A stretch of 64,000 nt of DNA from Rhodanobacter sp. L36 (GTDB taxonomy: Bacteria > Pseudomonadota > Gammaproteobacteria > Xanthomonadales > Rhodanobacteraceae). A program made the position numbers and the translations under genes. The notes beneath the pieces were generated by a model. It did not search any database, was not told the origin of the DNA, and saw nothing but the letters and a program-made list of their open reading frames with translations. Where the stretch lies: positions 450,992-514,991 of the forward strand of contig NZ_LMUV01000011.1 in NCBI RefSeq assembly GCF_009765755.1, in the 5' to 3' direction. This document shows positions 58,634 to 64,000 of this stretch, piece after piece; the stretch's first letter is position 1; the number at the start of each line of letters is the position of its first letter.

Positions 58634-59458
58634 ATGACTTCAAAAATCTGGTTCGTCACAGGCATCTCCCGCGGCTTTGGCAAGGCGCTCGCGGATGAAC
58701 TGTTGCGGCGTGGTCACGTAGTCGTCGGCACGACGCGAAATGGTTCCTCCCTGGAACCACAAAAGGATCTCATCGAGCTTGCACTTGATGTCTCCGACGA
58801 GCAGCAGAGTGGCGATGCGATCGCGCAAGCGATCGCCAGGGTCGGGCGCATCGACGTCGTCGTGAACAATGCAGGATTTGGACTTGTCGGTGCTGTTGAA
58901 GAAGTCTCGACGGAGGAAGCCCGAAAAGTTTTCGAGACGAACTTCTTCGGAACATGGAACGTGATTCGTGCAGCACTTCCTTACTTGCGAGCGAATCGAT
59001 CGGGCCACATCGTGAATTTTTCCTCGATTGGCGGCATCACAGGTTCGATTGGCAATGGGCTTTACAACGCTTCCAAATTCGCCGTCGAAGGGTTGTCTGA
59101 AGCGCTTGAGCTCGAAGTCAAACCTTTCGGCGTCACGGTCACGATCGTGGAACCGGGTTATTTCCGCACCGACTTCCTTTCGCCTTCATCCATCCGGAAG
59201 GCCGCAAAGATTCTCGACGTGTACGAGGAAACCGCCGGCGTGATGCGGCAAGCAGCATTGACGCGCAGTGGCACTCAGACCGGCGATCCCGCAAGGGCAG
59301 TTGCGGTGATCATCGATGCGATCGAATCGGGCGCGCCACCTCTTCGCCTTCCTCTGGGCGCGGATGCGTTTGCGCGCATTGCAGGAAAGATTTCCAGACT
59401 CGAGAAAGAAATGGACCAGTGGCGCGACGCAGCGTCGGCGACCGAGTTCGCAAGCTGA
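58634..59458 (+). CDS. Short-chain dehydrogenase/reductase
   Basis: 274 aa. The cofactor motif WFVTGISRGFGKAL fits the T-G-x3-G-x-G pattern; NNAGFG, S in NFSSIGG and YNASKFA complete the SDR active site. The substrate is unknown. Ribosome binding before 58634 is weak; a GTG at 58619 is in frame. It stands alone between the PP2C gene and tRNA-Ser. Confidence 0.88.
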   Translation: MTSKIWFVTGISRGFGKALADELLRRGHVVVGTTRNGSSLEPQKDLIELALDVSDEQQSGDAIAQAIARVGRIDVVVNNAGFGLVGAVEEVSTEEARKVFETNFFGTWNVIRAALPYLRANRSGHIVNFSSIGGITGSIGNGLYNASKFAVEGLSEALELEVKPFGVTVTIVEPGYFRTDFLSPSSIRKAAKILDVYEETAGVMRQAALTRSGTQTGDPARAVAVIIDAIESGAPPLRLPLGADAFARIAGKISRLEKEMDQWRDAASATEFAS

Positions 59459-59507
59459 TTCACGAGATCAAAGCTTCCTGGCCTAAGTGCGAACTCCAGA
59501 AACAACA

Positions 59508-59527
59508 ATCCCGGCACTGGCCGGGAT
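59508..59527 (-). terminator. Terminator of tRNA-Ser(CGA)
   Basis: 8-bp stem ATCCCGGC / GCCGGGAT with a 4-nt loop. On the minus strand it is followed by TGTTGTTT. Confidence 0.7.
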
Positions 59528-59547
59528 CGTGTAAAGCGTTACGCTAC

Positions 59548-59637
<90 letters not shown>

Positions 59638-59670
59638 AGAGGGGGTGCGCGTGGTCCGCGCGAGCCGCGA

Positions 59671-59699
59671 AGTTTACGCGGTAGGTGGGGGTGAGACAA
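59671..59699 (-). promoter_or_regulatory. Predicted promoter of tRNA-Ser
   Basis: On the minus strand, TTGTCT (59699-59694) and TAAACT (59676-59671) are 17 nt apart, about 35 nt before the tRNA 5' end. Confidence 0.6.
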
Positions 59700-59724
59700 G
59701 GCCAGCGGCGAGCCGGCTTCGGGG

Positions 59725-62097
59725 TTAACCAGCCTTTTTCTTGGCCAGCCGCAACCAGGTGTCCACGACCGTATCGGGATTCAGCGACACCGATTCGATC
59801 CCTTGTTCCATCAGCCATTCCGCCAGATCCGGATGATCGCTCGGGCCTTGGCCGCAGATGCCGATGTACTTGCCTTTGGCGCGCGCAGTCTTGATGGCCA
59901 TCGACAGCAATTTCTTGACCGCCGGATCTCGTTCGTCGAAGAGGTTGGCGACAATGCTTGAGTCGCGGTCAAGCCCAAGCGTGAGCTGGGTCAGATCGTT
60001 GGAGCCGATCGAGAAACCATCGAAGATGTCGAGGAATTCGTCGGCCAGCAAGGCGTTCGATGGCACCTCGCACATCATGATGACCTTGAGGTCGTGCTCG
60101 CCGCGCTTGAGGCCGTTCTTTGCCAGCACCTCGATGACTTTGTGGCCTTCGCCGAGCGTGCGCACGAACGGAATCATCACCCATACGTTGCTCAGCCCCA
60201 TCACTTCGCGCACGCGCTTGACGGCGCGGCATTCCAGCGCGAACGCCTCGGCGAAACTCGGATCGACGTAACGGCTGGCACCACGAAAACCGATCATCGG
60301 ATTTTCTTCGTGCGGCTCGTAGCGTGATCCGCCAAGCAGGCCTGCGTATTCGTTCGACTTGAAATCCGAAAGACGCACGATCACCGGTTTCGGATAGACC
60401 GACGCGGCGATGGTCGAAATTCCTTCGACAAGCCGGTCGACATAAAAGCTCACCGGATCGGCATAGCCAGCGATGCGCTCATCAATCTTCGCTTTCGTTT
60501 CGGCATCCTGCTTGGCGTATTCGAGCAATGCCTTGGGATGCACGCCGATGTGGCTGGCGATAATCATCTCAAGACGCGCCAGACCGATGCCGGCGTTCGG
60601 TAGCATGCCGAAGTCGAACGCGCGTTCGGGGTTGGCCACGTTCATCATGATTTTCAGCGGGGCTTCGGGCATGTCGCCGAGATCGGCGGTGACGCGCTCG
60701 AATTTCAGAATGCCTTCGTAGATCGTGCCGGTGTCGCCTTCAGCACACGACACTGTGACTTCCACGCCGTCCGGAATTTTCTCCAGCGCGTTGCCGGTAC
60801 CCACGACGGCGGGAACGCCGAGTTCGCGTGCGATGATCGCTGCATGACACGTACGGCCACCGCGATTGGTGACGATGGCGGACGCGCGCTTCATCACGGG
60901 CTCCCAATCGGGATCGGTCATGTCGGCGATCAGCACGTCGCCGGGCTGTACCTTGTTCATGTCGCTCAGCGAGCGAATGACGCGCGCCTTGCCGGCGCCG
61001 ATCTTCTGCCCGATGGAACGACCTTCGGCCAGCACCTTGCCTTTTTCGTGCAGATGAAAACGCTCGAGCTGGGTCGCATGCGAGCGCGACTTCACCGTTT
61101 CCGGCCGCGCCTGCACGATATAGATCTTGCCGGTATTGCCGTCCTTCGCCCATTCGATGTCCATCGGGCGGTCGTAGTGCTTTTCGATGATCAACGACTG
61201 ACGGGCCAACTCCTGCACGTCTTCGTCATTGATGCAGAATTTGTTGCGCAACTCGGTGGGGGTGTCTTCGGTCTTGACGCGTTCGCCGGGCGCGCTGGAA
61301 TACACCATGCGCAGTTGCTTCGCGCCGAGATTGCGACGCAATACCGCCGGCTTGCCTTCGCGCAGGGTTGGTTTGAACACGTAGAATTCGTCGGGATTCA
61401 CTGCACCTTGCACCACCATTTCGCCGAGTCCGTACGAGCCGGTGACGAACACCACATCGCGGAAACCCGATTCGGTGTCGAGCGTGAACAGCACGCCCGA
61501 CGCGCCGACATCCGAACGCACCATCAACTGCACACCGGCGGAAAGGAAAACTTCCTCATGCTTGAAGCCTTGATGCACGCGATAAGCGATCGCGCGATCG
61601 TTGTAGAGCGAGGCAAAAACTTCCTTCACCTTGTGCAAAACATCGTCGATGCCAACGACGTTGAGAAAGGTTTCCTGCTGGCCAGCGAATGATGCATCGG
61701 GCAGATCTTCGGCGGTTGCGGAGGAGCGGACAGCGACGGCGATATCGTCGGAACCTGCATTCTTGCAAAGCTTGATGTAAGCATCGCGAATGGCTTGCTC
61801 GAGTTCTGCGGGCAGGGCGGTATCGACGATCCAGCCGCGGATTTCCTTGCCGGCAACGACGAGTGAATCGACATCGTCGACATCGAGGGTTGCGAGGCGA
61901 TCGAGGATGCGTTTTGCCAGGCCGCTTTTTTCCAGATATTGCTGGAATGCATCGGCGGTGGTCGCGAAACCGCCCGGCACCGACACGCCGAGCTTGGCGA
62001 GGTTGCCGATCATTTCGCCGAGCGAGGCGTTCTTGCCGCCGACCTTGCCCAGGTCGGTCATGCGCAGTTGGTCGAGCCAAAGCACCAGATCGTTCAA
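59725..62097 (-). CDS. ppsA: Phosphoenolpyruvate synthase
   Basis: About 790 aa. ATP-grasp N-terminal domain ([28 protein letters not shown]), the phosphohistidine swivel motif [14 protein letters not shown] and a PEP-utilising TIM barrel ending [12 protein letters not shown]. It makes PEP from pyruvate and ATP. The TTG at 62097 is chosen: GAGGAG sits 6 nt before it, whereas the ATG at 62103 directly abuts the same Shine-Dalgarno, and the family's N-terminus starts at MND.LVLWL. Divergent from ppsR. Confidence 0.94.
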   Translation of the reverse strand: MNDLVLWLDQLRMTDLGKVGGKNASLGEMIGNLAKLGVSVPGGFATTADAFQQYLEKSGLAKRILDRLATLDVDDVDSLVVAGKEIRGWIVDTALPAELEQAIRDAYIKLCKNAGSDDIAVAVRSSATAEDLPDASFAGQQETFLNVVGIDDVLHKVKEVFASLYNDRAIAYRVHQGFKHEEVFLSAGVQLMVRSDVGASGVLFTLDTESGFRDVVFVTGSYGLGEMVVQGAVNPDEFYVFKPTLREGKPAVLRRNLGAKQLRMVYSSAPGERVKTEDTPTELRNKFCINDEDVQELARQSLIIEKHYDRPMDIEWAKDGNTGKIYIVQARPETVKSRSHATQLERFHLHEKGKVLAEGRSIGQKIGAGKARVIRSLSDMNKVQPGDVLIADMTDPDWEPVMKRASAIVTNRGGRTCHAAIIARELGVPAVVGTGNALEKIPDGVEVTVSCAEGDTGTIYEGILKFERVTADLGDMPEAPLKIMMNVANPERAFDFGMLPNAGIGLARLEMIIASHIGVHPKALLEYAKQDAETKAKIDERIAGYADPVSFYVDRLVEGISTIAASVYPKPVIVRLSDFKSNEYAGLLGGSRYEPHEENPMIGFRGASRYVDPSFAEAFALECRAVKRVREVMGLSNVWVMIPFVRTLGEGHKVIEVLAKNGLKRGEHDLKVIMMCEVPSNALLADEFLDIFDGFSIGSNDLTQLTLGLDRDSSIVANLFDERDPAVKKLLSMAIKTARAKGKYIGICGQGPSDHPDLAEWLMEQGIESVSLNPDTVVDTWLRLAKKKAG

Positions 62098-62331
62098 GAT
62101 CATCTCCTCAAGAGCGCTGAAAGGAATCACGGAAAATCGAACGTGCCACGCCAGCAAAAGCGGGTCACAAAGAACTGGTATTGTCCGCTGCCGATGACGC
62201 GCAGCACAAGAAGACCATTGCGCCGATGTGCCGTTCCAACTGCATACCAGTCAGCGAGCGGTCAATCGGCGACAGCATTTGACGCATGGGTTATGGTGCT
62301 GACCATTGCACCCGGGCGATCAAGGTTCTGT

Positions 62332-63147
62332 ATGCGGCGAACGGTTTTTTTCATCTCCGACTCCACTGGTATTACCGCGGAGACGATCGGCAACAGCATC
62401 CTCGCCCAGTTCGAAGGCGTGCAGTTCGACAAGCACCGCCTGCCTTTCACCGACGACGCACAAAAAGCCGAAGCAGCTGCACTGCGCATCAAGACGAATT
62501 ACGCGCAAACTGGTGAGCGTCCGATCGTGGTCAACACGATGGCCGAACGCGCGCTGTGCGACATCGTTGCGGAAAGTGGTGCGCTGATGCTGGATGTGTT
62601 CGCGCCTTTCATCGGTCCGCTGGAAGATGAACTCGGCGCCAAGCGTTCCGGTGCAGTCAACCGTTCGCACGGCATGGTCGACTTCGACAAATACGAAGCG
62701 CGCATCAACGCAACCAACTACGCGCTATCGCACGACGACGGCATGGACGTGGATTATGCGCAGGCGGATCTGATCCTGGTGGGCGTGTCGCGATCGGGCA
62801 AGACGCCCACGTGCCTGTATATGGCCTTGCATTATGGCGTCAGCGCCGCCAACTATCCGTTGACTGACGATGACCTCGAAAAGCTTGAATTGCCGGCGCG
62901 TCTTCGACCATATAGAGATCGATTGTTCGGCTTGACCATCGATCCGCAGCGGCTGGCGCAGATCCGCGAGCAACGTCGCGCCGGCAGTCGCTACGCTACG
63001 ATCCAGCAATGTCGCTGGGAACTGGAACAGGCGGATCGGCTGATGCGCCAGGCCAATATTCCCAGCCTCAATACTACGCACGTATCGATCGAGGAGATCG
63101 CAAGCAAGATCTTCGACCGCTTCGGTATCGAGCGGACCATGTTTTGA
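62332..63147 (+). CDS. ppsR: PEP synthase regulatory kinase/pyrophosphorylase (PSRP)
   Basis: 271 aa. DUF299/PSRP family: FFISDSTGITAETIGNSIL at the start and the P-loop-like GVSRSGKTPTCLYMA. It inactivates and reactivates PpsA by ADP-dependent phosphorylation and phosphate-dependent dephosphorylation. It is encoded divergently from ppsA, and both probably share the 228-bp upstream region. AAGG precedes the ATG; longer upstream in-frame codons lie antisense to ppsA. Confidence 0.94.
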   Translation: MRRTVFFISDSTGITAETIGNSILAQFEGVQFDKHRLPFTDDAQKAEAAALRIKTNYAQTGERPIVVNTMAERALCDIVAESGALMLDVFAPFIGPLEDELGAKRSGAVNRSHGMVDFDKYEARINATNYALSHDDGMDVDYAQADLILVGVSRSGKTPTCLYMALHYGVSAANYPLTDDDLEKLELPARLRPYRDRLFGLTIDPQRLAQIREQRRAGSRYATIQQCRWELEQADRLMRQANIPSLNTTHVSIEEIASKIFDRFGIERTMF

Positions 63148-63172
63148 TCACGACGGAGTCTTTGCGTATTTC

Positions 63173-63637
63173 ATGAGTGCCGTACTCGACAGCCGCAACA
63201 GCCTGCTTCCGGGACGCTTCGAATTCCTGATGGGTTTGTACGCGGAAAATTACCATCGCCTGAGCCGTCTGTTCGGGCCGCAGCAACTCGCTCCCGGCAA
63301 TTACCTGTCGGACGTGGACGATGGCTTGCCGGTGCATCTGGTGGTACAGGAATGCCATCCGTACACGCTGGAACTCGAACTCACTTACAGCTTTGTCGAT
63401 ACGCACACCGGACAGCGCGCGCCATCGGCACAGTTGCGCATGTACACGGATGCACACGTGGCCGAGGCGATGCATTGCCATCCGGGTCGACATCTTTGGC
63501 AAGTGCTCGGGCCATTCCCGCCGGCGCACACGGTGCTTCAGCATCGACTGCAGATGAATGGCTTTCTGTCGCGCTGGCTGGAATATCTGGCCGGGCAGGG
63601 ACATTCCATCGGCACGTTGCAGCAGCAGTCGAGCTGA
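63173..63637 (+). CDS. DUF1249 family protein
   Basis: 154 aa. Features LMGLYAENYHRLSRLFG, VQECHPYTLELELTY and LGPFPPAHTVLQHRLQMN are DUF1249 (YqiB-like) elements. It has no known function. Its start is poorly served: the nearest GGAG lies about 16 nt upstream. It follows ppsR in 25 nt and may be in the same transcript. Confidence 0.82.
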   Translation: MSAVLDSRNSLLPGRFEFLMGLYAENYHRLSRLFGPQQLAPGNYLSDVDDGLPVHLVVQECHPYTLELELTYSFVDTHTGQRAPSAQLRMYTDAHVAEAMHCHPGRHLWQVLGPFPPAHTVLQHRLQMNGFLSRWLEYLAGQGHSIGTLQQQSS

Positions 63638-63657
63638 GAACGACAGGCAACAAAAAA

Positions 63658-63672
63658 CCCGCACAGGGCGGG
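63658..63672 (-). terminator. Terminator of the minus-strand tRNA cluster
   Basis: On the minus strand, CCCGC / GCGGG with a 5-nt loop is followed by TTTTTTGTTG. It can also limit the DUF1249 transcript. Confidence 0.7.
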
Positions 63673-63683
63673 CTTTCGGTTAG

Positions 63684-63760
63684 TGGCGGAGTGGACGGGA
63701 CTCGAACCCGCGACCTCCGGCGTGACAGGCCAGCATTCTAACCAACTGAACTACCACTCC
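63684..63760 (-). tRNA. tRNA-Asp (GTC), copy 2
   Basis: 77 nt, anticodon GTC, CCA encoded. Identical to the copy at 51271-51347, in the opposite orientation. Last gene of the Ala-Glu-Asp group. Confidence 0.95.
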
Positions 63761-63832
63761 GCATTTGCAACGCTTCCAGCGACCCAACTTGCCATCCGAT
63801 CACTTCCACCGTTGCCGGTTGTCGCGATGAGA

Positions 63833-63908
63833 TGGCGTCCCCACGGGGATTCGAACCCCGGTCGCCACCGTGAAAGGGTGATGTCCTAGGCCTCTAGACG
63901 ATGGGGAC
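63833..63908 (-). tRNA. tRNA-Glu (TTC)
   Basis: 76 nt; acceptor GTCCCCA / TGGGGAC, anticodon loop CTTTCAC (TTC), CCA encoded. Confidence 0.95.
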
Positions 63909-63915
63909 AATGTGT

Positions 63916-63991
63916 TGGTGGAGCCAGGCGGGATCGAACCGCCGACCTCCTGCATGCCATGCAGGCGCTCTCCCAGCTGAGCTATGGCCCC
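63916..63991 (-). tRNA. tRNA-Ala (GGC)
   Basis: 76 nt; acceptor GGGGCCA / TGGCTCC (one G-T pair), anticodon loop ATGGCAT (GGC), CCA encoded. First of the visible minus-strand cluster; its promoter is beyond the window. Confidence 0.94.
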
Positions 63992-64000
63992 GCCGCTGGA

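Overview
The window is chromosomal DNA of a high-GC gammaproteobacterium of the order Lysobacterales (Xanthomonadales), most likely the Rhodanobacteraceae (Dyella, Rhodanobacter, Luteibacter group). This is inferred from gene order and protein style: pyrG-kdsA-eno-ftsB-ispD-ispF-truD-surE-pcm-yqaA-nlpD with no rpoS after nlpD, rlmE-ftsH, tig-clpP-clpX-lon-hupB-tRNA-Val-tRNA-Asp-ppiD, gloB/mltD next to rnhA-dnaQ, and ppsA divergent from its regulator. No rRNA operon, CRISPR array, integrase, transposase or prophage is visible.

Bases 1-29,200 are the accessory half. They hold small stress and detoxification units: a GFA-family gene fragment, a Nu-type GST, a methyltransferase-like gene, a TetR regulator with a CPBP protease, and an SRPBCC/ArsR pair. 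A penicillin-acylase family hydrolase, a convergent heme oxygenase/bacteriophytochrome pair, an M23 peptidase, a DUF4097 beta-helix protein, a Tat-exported flavoenzyme, a lysine/alanine-rich DUF6496 protein with a tiny overlapping partner, and a DUF2961 (GH172-type) glycosidase follow. Next come a four-gene cluster (cupredoxin, GGDEF-EAL, DUF3034, lipoprotein truncated haemoglobin), a second GGDEF-EAL protein beside a heme-oxygenase-like diiron protein, and aminopeptidase P. Three of these units join redox, heme or light chemistry to signalling, which makes this the most interesting part.

Bases 29,300-43,200 are a dense housekeeping block for CTP, KDO, enolase, cell division, isoprenoid, tRNA/rRNA modification, protein repair and envelope functions. 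Many genes overlap by 1-8 nt, so translational coupling is likely. Bases 43,300-44,450 carry six tRNA genes in three transcription units, with recognisable promoters and terminators. Bases 44,500-53,500 hold trigger factor, ClpP, ClpX, Lon, HU, two tRNAs and PpiD, the protein folding and degradation cluster. Bases 53,500-63,700 hold MltD/GloB, a methyltransferase, RnhA/DnaQ, a PP2C phosphatase, an SDR, tRNA-Ser, PpsA/PpsR and a DUF1249 protein. The window ends in a minus-strand tRNA cluster (Ala, Glu, Asp).

Nothing here is a clear new defence or mobile system. The best candidates for undescribed biology are the cupredoxin/GGDEF-EAL/DUF3034/haemoglobin cluster, a leaderless TetR gene whose start codon lies inside two overlapping operators, the DUF6496/58-aa overlapping pair, an exact 19-residue-period DUF4097 helix, and an 840-bp stretch without a credible gene.
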